Shown piece after piece: positions 5,838-14,214 of a stretch of DNA of 30,850 nucleotides (position 1 is the stretch's first letter; every line of letters starts with the position of its first letter). Source of the stretch: Neisseria sicca 4320 (GTDB lineage Bacteria > Pseudomonadota > Gammaproteobacteria > Burkholderiales > Neisseriaceae). A program made the translations under genes and the position numbers. Below the pieces are notes generated by a model that was given only the letters and a program-made list of their open reading frames with translations, had not been told where the DNA came from and made no database searches. The stretch lies in contig NZ_AEPF01000078.1 in the NCBI RefSeq assembly GCF_000193735.1, positions 1-30,850 on the forward strand. The letters are read 5' to 3'.

Positions 5838-8780
5838 ATGTCAAAACAAACTCTGTCTGCACTCGCTAATCACGGACAAACCAATATCCACACTTCTCCA
5901 AATAAATCAAACCCGGAGAGTCAAGGCCAAGGGAAATCTTCTACGCTTAACGCCTTGATTTTCGAACACTCAATGGGTGCAATAAATATCGCCAGCGCAC
6001 TGCCTAAGCAAACTCACGGCACAACTAATATTACAGGAAGGCAAAATACGCAACCAACCAAGCTTACTGCGAATAAAGCCAAACTGACCCCTTTCGAAGC
6101 CAAGCTGCTTGCCCAGGCAAAAGCCGCGGCTGACAAAAAAGCCGCCCAGGAGAGAGCTGAAGCCGCACATAAAGCTTCTGTAGCTGCCGCTCAAGCCAAA
6201 ATTGCTGCCGAAAAAAAAGCCGCTCAAGAAAAAGCAGAAGCTGCACATAAAGCCGCCATGGCTGCTGCGCAAGCCAAAGCAGCTGCCGAAAAAAAGGCTG
6301 CCCAAGAAAGAGCTCAAGCTGCACATAAAGCCGCTATGGCAGCCGCCCAAGAAAAAGCCGCTGCAGCCAAAAAAGCCGCCCAGGAAAAAGCCTATGCCTT
6401 GCATAAAGCCGCAATGGCAGCAGCTGAGAAAAAAGCCCTCGAAGCAAAAAAAGCTGCACAAGAAAAAGCGGAAGCCGAGCGTAAAGCAGCCAGAGAGAAA
6501 GCGGAAGCCGACCGCATAGCGTTGGAGCAAAAACATGAATTTGATCGTAAAGCAGCCATCATCACTGCCCGCGAAAAAGCAGAAGCAGCACGTAAGGCGG
6601 CCGATGCGGCTGTAAAAGCTGAATTAGCAGAGAAAAAACGTGCCGAACAAATCAAACATTCGGAAAATAAATCCGGCAATCATTCTTCATCCGATGAAGA
6701 AACGGGCAGCCCTGTAAAAAATAAAGTCTCCAAAACAGGCAATCTTTCCTCCGATAAACCTCATGCAGATAAAGTAACCGAGCTTTCTGATGACAACAAT
6801 AATGCAGCACAGCACCAAAACAACAAAAGCGTTTCTCCTACGCAACCTGCTGCTGAAAAAGGAACGACTGCGACTGCCCACATCCATAATCCTGCAGAAG
6901 GCAAACAATCAGAATCCGGCGACTATAAAGTATATGAGTCCAAACAATATGGCCGTTACATTAATGTAAATGATTTTGGCGCAGATCCGACAGGTAAAAA
7001 AGACAGCCTGGCTGCTATCAAGGCCGCGCTCGAAGCTGCCCATAAAGAAAAAGCCATGCTGTTTATGGACGGCACTTATTACATTTCTGACCAAATCGTT
7101 ATCGACAATAATACCTCCGGCGTTAAAGGCATCTTCGGTGCCGGCATGGGCAAAACCCAAATCAACTTTGACAAAGCTCAAGTCGGCGTATTCAATTCCA
7201 ACACCAACCACGATGATGTTCGGGCTTTTGCAGGCATCTTGGTAGATGGGCAAAATGGCAAAACGATTGCCGACCTATCCGTTCGATACACCAACGCCGA
7301 CTTCTACCGCAAAGGTTTAAGCTATTTCGGTAAAGTAAACGGCATTTTAGTCAACGATGCAGACAACACTCTGATCAGCAAAGTGGAAGTATCCGGTGCA
7401 AACCGTGCAGGTGTAACCTTTACCTCTACCGCTGCACTCATGCGCGAAGCAGGTTACAAACTGTCTTATAAAGACCGTGTTGCCAACGGCTCCATCGACG
7501 ACAAATACGATTCACTGCCTTTGGGTGAAAATAACCGTATCGTTGACTCCAACCTGCACCACAACCGCGTTGCCGGCGCACTGGTTTCCTATCAAAAGAA
7601 TTTCCTCGGAGAAGGCAACCTCTTGTCCTGGAACGGACACCAAGATGATGGCGGCACAGGCTACGGCATCGCCGCCGCTGCAGGTAGCTACAATTACGGC
7701 ATCACCTACCGCAAAAATACGACCGACCACAACTACCGGAAAGGTCTGGACGTGCATGACGGCACAGACGTCTTAATTGAGAACAACACGCTAAATGGCG
7801 ACCGCCTGTACGGTATTGCGGTCTATAACCGCCAATTCTCACTGGACAACGTCAAAATATCCGGTAATGTCATTACACAGGACACTTCTTTCCGTCTTGC
7901 TGTCGATGACACTCCGGGATACGACTACCATATGTATTCCGGTATCCAAGTACAGACCAATACGCAACGCCGCGATTTACACAGTAAAGATAAAGGCTAT
8001 TTTGACATCAGCAACAACACAATCAATAACTTGGAGGTCTACAAAGACAATATTCAAACCTACGGTATCGAGTTCCGTAACCATGAACAAAAAATGGATT
8101 ACACACTAAATATTACCGGTAACAAAATCAGCGGCGAATCGACCAAATATCTGATGGCGGTTATCAATGATACCTACGCACCTCAAATCAAGGAAAAAGG
8201 TATCGGCACCAGCACCATCAACATCAGTGATAATGTTGCCGATATTGGCAAAATAAAGAACGGAGCCGTTCCTTTCTATATTGAAGAACACCACTCCGAC
8301 GTACCGATGCATGGTTCGGTTACGCTGAACAACAACGCCGTTACCGTTCGTGAAGAATCCGGTGGTTATGCCGAATTTGCGTTTATGCGTACAAATGCCA
8401 AGGAATATAACGTTACCAACAATACCCTGTCGCTGCACGGACGCCTGGATAACAGCATCGTTGAAGTCCGCAGCACAGGCGACGGCAAGGTTAATGCTAA
8501 TTTAAATATGGCAAACAATACCTTGGTAACCGACATCAAAGGCCCGATCTACAAAACCTGGCTGCGTTATGAATCGGATATTGATGTTTATTCCAACTCC
8601 AACACCCATAACGGAGACACACTTGATAATGTCAATACCAAAGGCAGCAGCCTCAGCCTGTCGGACGTATTGGTCAGCGTCAGCAAAAACATCAACACTA
8701 TTCAAGATTCCGTCTATTCCTACCAGCACAAAACCTTACCGGCAACGGAAGATCACGTGCACACCAACGGCATCCTATAA
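5838..8780 (+). CDS. Large coiled-coil / right-handed beta-helix protein, function unknown (polysaccharide lyase/epimerase-like fold)
   Basis: 985 codons if counted from ATG 5823, 980 from ATG 5838. I prefer 5838 because GGGA lies nine bases before it and 5823 has no ribosome site. Numbering below uses 5823. Residues 1-97 are polar, with no signal peptide. Residues 98-201 are four 26-residue Ala/Lys/Glu repeats, then degenerate helix to about 280 (TolA-like coiled coil). Residues 281-375 are a Ser/Asn/His-rich linker. From about 378 (VNDFGADPTGKKDSLAAIKAAL) a pectate-lyase-3 type beta-helix begins, with repeated NN/GN-turn strands to about 920. G-L-Asp643-V-His645 sits in the helix and resembles the Asp-x-His site of mannuronan C5-epimerases. 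The tail has GSSLSLSDVL (941-950), reminiscent of type I secretion targets. It is a single gene between two DUS terminators, with lower G+C by eye. It may be a secreted glycan-active enzyme or an adhesin; the substrate is unknown. Confidence 0.85.
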   Translation: MSKQTLSALANHGQTNIHTSPNKSNPESQGQGKSSTLNALIFEHSMGAINIASALPKQTHGTTNITGRQNTQPTKLTANKAKLTPFEAKLLAQAKAAADKKAAQERAEAAHKASVAAAQAKIAAEKKAAQEKAEAAHKAAMAAAQAKAAAEKKAAQERAQAAHKAAMAAAQEKAAAAKKAAQEKAYALHKAAMAAAEKKALEAKKAAQEKAEAERKAAREKAEADRIALEQKHEFDRKAAIITAREKAEAARKAADAAVKAELAEKKRAEQIKHSENKSGNHSSSDEETGSPVKNKVSKTGNLSSDKPHADKVTELSDDNNNAAQHQNNKSVSPTQPAAEKGTTATAHIHNPAEGKQSESGDYKVYESKQYGRYINVNDFGADPTGKKDSLAAIKAALEAAHKEKAMLFMDGTYYISDQIVIDNNTSGVKGIFGAGMGKTQINFDKAQVGVFNSNTNHDDVRAFAGILVDGQNGKTIADLSVRYTNADFYRKGLSYFGKVNGILVNDADNTLISKVEVSGANRAGVTFTSTAALMREAGYKLSYKDRVANGSIDDKYDSLPLGENNRIVDSNLHHNRVAGALVSYQKNFLGEGNLLSWNGHQDDGGTGYGIAAAAGSYNYGITYRKNTTDHNYRKGLDVHDGTDVLIENNTLNGDRLYGIAVYNRQFSLDNVKISGNVITQDTSFRLAVDDTPGYDYHMYSGIQVQTNTQRRDLHSKDKGYFDISNNTINNLEVYKDNIQTYGIEFRNHEQKMDYTLNITGNKISGESTKYLMAVINDTYAPQIKEKGIGTSTINISDNVADIGKIKNGAVPFYIEEHHSDVPMHGSVTLNNNAVTVREESGGYAEFAFMRTNAKEYNVTNNTLSLHGRLDNSIVEVRSTGDGKVNANLNMANNTLVTDIKGPIYKTWLRYESDIDVYSNSNTHNGDTLDNVNTKGSSLSLSDVLVSVSKNINTIQDSVYSYQHKTLPATEDHVHTNGIL
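6114..6425 (+). repeat. Four tandem 78-bp coding repeats (26 residues each)
   Basis: Units begin at codons 98, 124, 150 and 176 of the frame counted from 5823 and run Q-A-K-x-A-A-x-K-K-A-A-Q-E-K/R-A...AAHKAAMAAA. A degenerate fifth unit follows to about 6494. The copies differ at many synonymous sites, so they are not a fresh duplication, but recombination between units could change the length of the coil. Confidence 0.9.
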
Positions 8781-8793
8781 ACCAACCGTAATC

Positions 8794-8828
8794 AAAAGGT
8801 CGTCTGAAAAATTTCAGACGACCTTTTA
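8794..8828. terminator. Bidirectional terminator from an inverted DUS pair
   Basis: Exact DUS at 8797-8808 and reverse DUS at 8813-8824, with A4 on the left and T4 on the right. It lies between the convergent ends of the beta-helix gene (8780) and thyA (8842), so it can serve both. Confidence 0.88.
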
Positions 8829-8841
8829 TCTATTCTCCAAA

Positions 8842-9636
8842 CTACACCGCTACGGCAGCCTTGATGTGCGGATGCGGGTCGTAGCCTTCCAACTCGAAAT
8901 CTTCAAATTTGAATGCAAACAAGTCTTTGACTTCGGGATTAATTTTCATCACCGGCAGCGCGCGGAAGTCGCGGCTCAATTGCAGTTTTGCCTGTTCGAA
9001 ATGGTTGCTGTACAGATGCGCATCGCCGAAGGTGTGGATAAATTCGCCCGCCTCCAACCCGCAAACTTGGGCAATCATCATGGTCAACAGCGCGTAGCTG
9101 GCAATGTTGAACGGTACGCCGAGGAAAATGTCCGCGCTGCGTTGGTAAAGCTGGCAGGACAATTTGCCGTTGGCAACGTAAAACTGAAACAGCGCATGGC
9201 AAGGCGGCAATGCCATTTCATCTACCAGCGCGGGATTCCATGCCGAAACAATCAGGCGGCGGGAATCGGGATTTTTCTTGATTTGTTCCACCACGTTGGC
9301 AATTTGGTCGATATGGCGGCCGTCGGGTGCAGGCCAACTGCGCCATTGGTAGCCGTACACAGGCCCCAAGTCGCCGTTTTCGTCCGCCCATTCGTCCCAG
9401 ATGGAAACATTGTTATCTTTCAAGTATTTGATGTTGGTATCGCCTTTGAGAAACCAAAGCAGCTCGTGAATAATCGAGCGCAAGTGCAGCTTTTTGGTGG
9501 TCAGCAGCGGAAAGCCTTGACTCAAATCGAAGCGCATTTGATAACCAAACACCGAGCGCGTGCCTGTACCGGTACGGTCGGATTTGTCGGTGCCGTTTTC
9601 GAGAACGTGGCGCATTAAGTCGTGGTAGGCTTTCAT
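8842..9636 (-). CDS. thyA: Thymidylate synthase (ThyA)
   Basis: 264 residues, exactly the E. coli length. Converts dUMP and methylene-tetrahydrofolate to dTMP. The catalytic Cys146 is in LPPCHALFQFYV. The substrate-binding RSADIFLGVPFNIASYA block and the early SDRTGTGT arginine loop are all present. AAAGGA five bases before the ATG fixes the start. The gene is a single unit, divergent from gdhA across an AT-rich 532-base region. Confidence 0.97.
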   Translation of the reverse strand: MKAYHDLMRHVLENGTDKSDRTGTGTRSVFGYQMRFDLSQGFPLLTTKKLHLRSIIHELLWFLKGDTNIKYLKDNNVSIWDEWADENGDLGPVYGYQWRSWPAPDGRHIDQIANVVEQIKKNPDSRRLIVSAWNPALVDEMALPPCHALFQFYVANGKLSCQLYQRSADIFLGVPFNIASYALLTMMIAQVCGLEAGEFIHTFGDAHLYSNHFEQAKLQLSRDFRALPVMKINPEVKDLFAFKFEDFELEGYDPHPHIKAAVAV

Positions 9637-9716
9637 TGGTATCCTTTAAAAATATGTATTGTTGGGAATGCTTTGGGGCGTATTGTATAGCAATTTGTCG
9701 ATGAGCTGCATGATAG

Positions 9717-9756
9717 AGGTCGTCTGAAAACGGCAAATCCGGTTTTCAGACGACCT
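9717..9756. repeat. Inverted DUS pair in a divergent promoter region
   Basis: Exact DUS at 9717-9728 and reverse DUS at 9745-9756; the stem extends through GAAAAC/GTTTTC. Unlike most pairs here it follows no coding gene and lacks a T run on either side. Confidence 0.85.
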
Positions 9757-10023
9757 TTGCGTTAACCGCTATTGAACGCTCCACAAACACGCTCTTCCAC
9801 CTAAAACAAGATTCATTTTTTCAACATGTTATTTTCTTTCTTAGCTTCTTTTTCAAGCAAAAAATCAGCGCTATTGTTGACAATATTAGTCATATTTACA
9901 TGAAAATTTGCGCCAGATTAAATTTTTATGCCATCCTACCCTAAATTTCTAATTTAACTACTTAGAACATAAATTCAATTTATATTAATATAATAGAATT
10001 TTAAAAATAAATTTTTCATTTTA

Positions 10024-10040
10024 TTGGTAAAATATACCAA
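10024..10040. promoter_or_regulatory. Inverted repeat TTGGTA-N5-TACCAA upstream of gdhA
   Basis: Perfect 6-bp arms, 128 bases before the gdhA start and overlapping the minus-strand -10 candidate. Such a site suits a dimeric repressor. In the meningococcus gdhA is controlled by the GntR-type regulator GdhR; linking this site to GdhR is only a guess. Confidence 0.35.
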
Positions 10041-10168
10041 ATAATAAAATTCTCAAAAAAATAATGTCAACAATTTTCATCAAAAACGCTTGGCAGCCAA
10101 AAAAATTAGGTTTATATTTCTTTCCATAAATTCATTATCTCTTTAATCCGATTCTCAAGGAGCACCAA

Positions 10169-11506
10169 ATGACTGACCTGAATGCCTTGTTTGCCAATCT
10201 AAAACAACGCAACCCCAATCAAGAGCCGTTTCACCAAGCGGTTGAAGAAGTATTCATGAGTTTGGGTCCGTTTTTGTCGAAAAACCCGAAATACACCCAG
10301 CAAAATCTGCTTGAGCGCATCGTCGAACCTGAGCGCGTCATTATGTTCCGCGTCACTTGGGTGGACGACAAAGGACAAGTCCAAGTCAACCGCGGCTACC
10401 GCATTCAGATGAACTCCGCCATCGGCCCTTACAAAGGCGGCTTGCGCTTTCACCCGACCGTCGATTTGGGCGTATTGAAATTCCTCGCCTTTGAGCAAGT
10501 ATTCAAAAACGCCCTGACCACCCTGCCTATGGGCGGCGGCAAAGGCGGCTCTGACTTCGATCCCAAAGGCAAATCCGACGCTGAAGTGATGCGCTTCTGT
10601 CAAGCCTTTATGAACGAACTCTACCGCCACATCGGTCCGAACACAGACGTACCCGCAGGCGACATCGGCGTGGGCGGCCGCGAAATCGGCTTCCTCTTCG
10701 GACAATACAAAAAAATCCGCAACGAATTTGCCTCCGTCCTGACCGGCAAAGGCCTTGAATGGGGCGGCAGCCTCATCCGTCCGGAAGCGACCGGCTACGG
10801 CACCGTATATTTCGCCCAATCCATGCTGCAAACACGCGGCGATTCGATTGAAGGCAAACGCGTGCTGATTTCCGGCTCCGGCAACGTCGCACAATACGCC
10901 GCCGAAAAAGCCATCCAACTGGGTGCGAAAGTGTTGACCGTTTCCGACTCCAACGGTTTCGTCCTCTTCCCCGACAGCGGCATGACCGAAGACCAACTCG
11001 CCGCGCTTATCGAGCTGAAAGAAGTCCGCCGCGAACGTGTTTCCACCTACGCCCAAGAACAAGGTTTGAAATACTTTGAAAACCAAAAACCATGGTGCGT
11101 TGCCGCCGAAGTCGCCCTGCCCTGCGCGACCCAAAACGAATTGGACGAAGAAGCCGCCAAAACCCTGCTGGCAAACGGCTGCTACGTCGTTGCCGAAGGT
11201 GCGAACATGCCTTCCACTTTGGGCGCGGTCGAGCAGTTCGTCAAAGCGGGCATCCTGTATGCACCGGGCAAAGCCTCCAACGCCGGCGGCGTGGCAACTT
11301 CAGGCTTAGAAATGAGCCAAAACGCCGTCCGCCTGTCTTGGTGCCGCGAAGAAGTCGACCAACGCCTGTTCGACATCATGCACAGCATCCACGAATCCTG
11401 CCTGAAATACGGCACTGAAAACGGCAAAACCAACTACGTCAACGGCGCGAACATCGCCGGTTTCGTCAAAGTCGCCGATGCCATGTTGGCGCAAGGTATC
11501 GTATAA
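10169..11506 (+). CDS. gdhA: NADP-specific glutamate dehydrogenase
   Basis: 445 residues, the standard size for the hexameric NADP-type enzyme that makes glutamate from 2-oxoglutarate and ammonia. The catalytic block PMGGGKGGSDFDPKGKSDAEVMRFCQ contains the active-site lysines. GPNTDVPAGDIGVGGREIGFLFGQYK is the second family signature, and the nucleotide-binding fold has GSGNVAQYAAEKA. AAGGAG eight bases before the ATG supports the start. In the meningococcus thyA and gdhA are also neighbours and gdhR follows gdhA; here the next gene is an M16 peptidase instead. Confidence 0.97.
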   Translation: MTDLNALFANLKQRNPNQEPFHQAVEEVFMSLGPFLSKNPKYTQQNLLERIVEPERVIMFRVTWVDDKGQVQVNRGYRIQMNSAIGPYKGGLRFHPTVDLGVLKFLAFEQVFKNALTTLPMGGGKGGSDFDPKGKSDAEVMRFCQAFMNELYRHIGPNTDVPAGDIGVGGREIGFLFGQYKKIRNEFASVLTGKGLEWGGSLIRPEATGYGTVYFAQSMLQTRGDSIEGKRVLISGSGNVAQYAAEKAIQLGAKVLTVSDSNGFVLFPDSGMTEDQLAALIELKEVRRERVSTYAQEQGLKYFENQKPWCVAAEVALPCATQNELDEEAAKTLLANGCYVVAEGANMPSTLGAVEQFVKAGILYAPGKASNAGGVATSGLEMSQNAVRLSWCREEVDQRLFDIMHSIHESCLKYGTENGKTNYVNGANIAGFVKVADAMLAQGIV

Positions 11507-11535
11507 GCTTGTATTGTCTTGACTTTGGAATGCGG

Positions 11536-11586
11536 AAAGGTCGTCTGAAAACCTTGAATCGGGGTTTTCAGACGACCTTTTTTATA
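11536..11586 (+). terminator. gdhA terminator from an inverted DUS pair
   Basis: Exact DUS at 11538-11549 and reverse DUS at 11567-11578, followed by a T run (T6). Confidence 0.92.
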
Positions 11587-11642
11587 GCCTGAAGGCAAAT
11601 TTCTTGTTACAGTCTGTCCATTACTATTTATTAGGAGCCATT

Positions 11643-13004
11643 ATGCTGAGCCGTTATGTTTTTTTATCTGCCTGCCTCCTCTCTTGCGCCACCTTCGCAC
11701 AAACCTTATCCCAAACCCTGCCCAACGGTCTGAAAATCATCGTCAAAGAAGACCGACGTGCGCCTGTCGCCGTTTCTCAAATTTGGTACAAAGTCGGCAG
11801 CGTGGATGAGAAACCGGGCAAAAGCGGATTGAGCCACGCATTAGAACACATGATGTTTAAAGGCACACCTTCCGTACCATCAGGCGAATACAGCAGCCGC
11901 ATCGCCCGTTTGGGCGGCAACGACAATGCCTACACCAACCGCAGCGAAACGGTATATTACGCCAATATCGCCTCTGCCAACTTACCCGAAGTTCTCAAAC
12001 TTGAAGCCGACCGGATGCACAACCTCAATTTCAGCGATAAAGAGTTCGCTAACGAAATGAACGTTATCCGGGAAGAACGCCGCCAGCGCACAGAAGACGA
12101 TGCCGGCGGGAAAATGTGGGAACAAATCTACCTGAACAGCTTTACCCTGCCCTCCATGAAAGCCTCCGTCATCGGCTATATGGAAGACCTGCACACCTTG
12201 CGTGCCGACGATTTGCGTGCTTGGTACAAACAATTTTACGCACCCAATAATGCCGTTTTGGTTATCGTCGGCGATGTCGATGCCAAACAGACCCTGCGCA
12301 CGGCGGCAGGATTGTTCGGCAAAATACCGCGTAAATCTTTGCCTGAGCGGAACAATCTGAAAGCCGAACCCGTCAAACGCGCACCTTCTTTTGCCCAAGC
12401 TTCCTCTCCCGTTACCCGTCAACCGTTGGCTGCCATCAGCTGGTGCGTTCCTTCCCTCTCCCGCCTTGACGACAAGCTGCCTTACGCCTTGGATGTCCTG
12501 ACCGACGTTTTGGCGGGCAACACTTCCAGCCGTTTGGACAAAAACCTCGTGCGCGGCAAACAAAGTGCATTAAGCGCGAATGCCCATTACGACCTGCTCA
12601 GCCGCGAAATGCCGCTTTTCGGCGTATTTGGAATGCCTGCTGAAAACGTATCCGCCGAGAACCTGCTTACGCAGATGAAGTCCGAAATCAAAGACATCGC
12701 CAACAACGGCATCAGCAAAGAAGAGCTTGACCGCATCAAAGCACAGGCATTGGCGGGCGAAATCTACGCGCGCGACTCTATGGTTTCACAAGCTTCGCTG
12801 ATAGGTCGTTTGGAAGCGCGCGGGTTCAAATATTCCGATGAAGCCGCAATCCGCCGCCGCATACAGGCCGTAACCGCCAAAGAAGTACAAAAAGCCGCAA
12901 AAATGCTGACGGACGACCATTCAAGTACCGTCATCATCATGCCGCAAACCGCCCCTCCTGCACCGGCAGACTATAAGGCATTGAAAAAGCCTGAAAAACA
13001 ATGA
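11643..13004 (+). CDS. M16-family (pitrilysin-type) zinc metallopeptidase, exported
   Basis: 453 residues from ATG 11643, which has AGGAG eight bases upstream; the frame is open from 11604 but the first 13 codons are not signal-like. A hydrophobic N-terminus (about 1-19, ending ATFAQ) should direct export; nearby Cys11 and Cys15 leave open a lipoprotein signal. The inverted zinc motif HxxEH is at His65-Glu68-His69, with the third ligand Glu in VIREERR (about 144/145). The second half (about 200-440) is the inactive-like M16 C-terminal domain. It probably degrades peptides in the periplasm. A DUS (13014-13025) overlaps the region after the stop and separates it from the patatin gene. Confidence 0.9.
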   Translation: MLSRYVFLSACLLSCATFAQTLSQTLPNGLKIIVKEDRRAPVAVSQIWYKVGSVDEKPGKSGLSHALEHMMFKGTPSVPSGEYSSRIARLGGNDNAYTNRSETVYYANIASANLPEVLKLEADRMHNLNFSDKEFANEMNVIREERRQRTEDDAGGKMWEQIYLNSFTLPSMKASVIGYMEDLHTLRADDLRAWYKQFYAPNNAVLVIVGDVDAKQTLRTAAGLFGKIPRKSLPERNNLKAEPVKRAPSFAQASSPVTRQPLAAISWCVPSLSRLDDKLPYALDVLTDVLAGNTSSRLDKNLVRGKQSALSANAHYDLLSREMPLFGVFGMPAENVSAENLLTQMKSEIKDIANNGISKEELDRIKAQALAGEIYARDSMVSQASLIGRLEARGFKYSDEAAIRRRIQAVTAKEVQKAAKMLTDDHSSTVIIMPQTAPPAPADYKALKKPEKQ

Positions 13005-13013
13005 CAAAGCGTT

Positions 13014-13025
13014 TTCAGACGACCT
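13014..13025 (-). repeat. DNA uptake sequence (exact)
   Basis: Reverse DUS ten bases after the M16 stop codon; the mate in the opposite sense is 100 bases away at 13128. Confidence 0.92.
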
Positions 13026-13127
13026 CTTGCTGTGCGATAATGCCAAACGATAATATCTTAACGTAACCGATAAGATAAAATTTACCATGTTCCATTATCA
13101 CCCTGACAAAACATCCTTCTTACACCG

Positions 13128-13139
13128 AGGTCGTCTGAA
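13128..13139 (+). repeat. DNA uptake sequence serving as the ribosome-site region of the patatin gene
   Basis: Exact AGGTCGTCTGAA ending one base before ATG 13141. GAGG at its left edge is the only Shine-Dalgarno-like run, about ten bases from the ATG. Confidence 0.85.
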
Positions 13140-13140
13140 A

Positions 13141-14055
13141 ATGAAATCCCCCTTTTCCTCCGTTTTCCGTACCGCGCTGACCGTCTCTTCCGTTCTGATC
13201 CTCAGCGCATGTCCAAGCAACACTTCCCCCGTCAACCCGCCGCGGCACAACACCCAAATCACCCCTCCCCCCAAACCACAGGCAGTCGTTGCCTTAGCAC
13301 TCGGCGGCGGCGCATCCAAAGGGTTTGCCCATATCGGCATCATCAAAGTCCTCAAACAAAACGGCATCCCCGTCAAAATTGTTACCGGTACGTCGGCAGG
13401 CGCCATCGTCGGCAGCCTGTATGCCTCCGGCGCAAGTCCCGACCGTTTGGAATTGGAAGCCGAAATTCTCGGTTCAACCGATTTGGTCGATCTGACCCTA
13501 TCCACCAGCGGCTTTATCAAAGGGCAAAAACTGCAAGACTATATTAACCGCAAAGTCGACAACCGCCCGATTCAAGACTTCCCGATTAAATTCGCCGCCG
13601 TCGCCACCGACTTCGAATCTTCCAAAGCCGTCGCCTTCAACCGTGGTAATGCCGGACAGGCAGTCCGCGCATCTGCCGCCATCCCCAACGTATTCCAACC
13701 TGTCCTGATCGGCGGCCGCCGATACGTTGACGGCGGACTGACCCAGCCCGTACCCGTCAGCGCGGCAAAAAAACAGGGGGCAAACTTCATCATCGCTGTC
13801 GATATTTCCGATCGGCCATCTAAAAACCTCGAACAAGGCTTTTTCTCCTACCTCGACCAATCCATCAATGTCATGTCGCAATCCGCCCTGCAACATGAAT
13901 TGAGCCAAGCAAATGTCGTCATCCATCCCCAAGTCTTGGACTTAGGCGCGGTCGGCGGCTTCAGCCAAAAACAACGTGCCATTGCCGAGGGAGAACGTGC
14001 CGCGAAAGCCGCCATTCCTGAAATACGGCGCAAACTGGCTGCATACCGCTACTAA
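13141..14055 (+). CDS. Patatin-like phospholipase lipoprotein (RssA-like)
   Basis: 304 residues from ATG 13141. The frame is open from 13087, but a lipoprotein signal starts at 13141 with lipobox LSAC (Cys24), so I take the later start. A Pro-rich linker (about 29-46) leads to a patatin domain: oxyanion loop ALGGGASKG (53-61), nucleophile Ser85 in GTSAG, and Asp197 in the DGG motif, giving a Ser-Asp dyad. It is expected to cleave acyl esters of lipids, likely at a membrane facing the periplasm. The substrate is unknown. Possible promoter sequence lies in the 136-base gap after the M16 gene. It ends at a DUS hairpin. Confidence 0.9.
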   Translation: MKSPFSSVFRTALTVSSVLILSACPSNTSPVNPPRHNTQITPPPKPQAVVALALGGGASKGFAHIGIIKVLKQNGIPVKIVTGTSAGAIVGSLYASGASPDRLELEAEILGSTDLVDLTLSTSGFIKGQKLQDYINRKVDNRPIQDFPIKFAAVATDFESSKAVAFNRGNAGQAVRASAAIPNVFQPVLIGGRRYVDGGLTQPVPVSAAKKQGANFIIAVDISDRPSKNLEQGFFSYLDQSINVMSQSALQHELSQANVVIHPQVLDLGAVGGFSQKQRAIAEGERAAKAAIPEIRRKLAAYRY

Positions 14056-14077
14056 GCCTTTAGTGATTTATGCAAAT

Positions 14078-14124
14078 AAAAGGTCGTCTGAAAATGGGAA
14101 ACTGTTTTCAGACGACCTTTGTTT
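14078..14124 (+). terminator. Terminator of the patatin gene from an inverted DUS pair
   Basis: Exact DUS at 14081-14092 and reverse DUS at 14107-14118, followed by an interrupted T run (TTTGTTT). Confidence 0.8.
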
Positions 14125-14214
14125 AAGGAAGATGCTTCGTTCTTTATTGTGGGAGCTGCCTTTGTTTTAAACGGAAGCTATCAAGATAGAAGGGATACAA
14201 ACATGACCCGTATT

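Larger units (their letters stand above)
9637..10168. other. AT-rich divergent regulatory region between thyA and gdhA
   Basis: 532 bases. An inverted DUS pair (9717-9756) lies near thyA. A 15-bp element ATTGTTGACAATATT occurs at 9873-9887 and again inverted with one mismatch at 10060-10074. An inverted repeat TTGGTA-N5-TACCAA lies at 10024-10040. On the minus strand TTGACA (10070-10065), 18 bases, TATTAT (10046-10041) makes a good promoter, though about 400 bases from thyA. No gene is seen here. Confidence 0.6.

Noticed and set aside
6114..6425. Evenly spaced repeats that could suggest a CRISPR array
   Set aside because: The period is 78 bp with no unique spacers, and the repeats are in-frame coding units of an Ala/Lys-rich coil.
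9877..9882. Perfect TTGACA as a gdhA -35 box
   Set aside because: No acceptable -10 lies 16-18 bases downstream on the plus strand; it is better explained as part of the inverted 15-bp element.
10199..11134. Long open frame (311 codons) antisense to gdhA
   Set aside because: It mirrors the codon bias of gdhA, has no ribosome site and no recognisable domain. Similar antisense frames occur over lapB (3747-4778) and carA (28571-29590).
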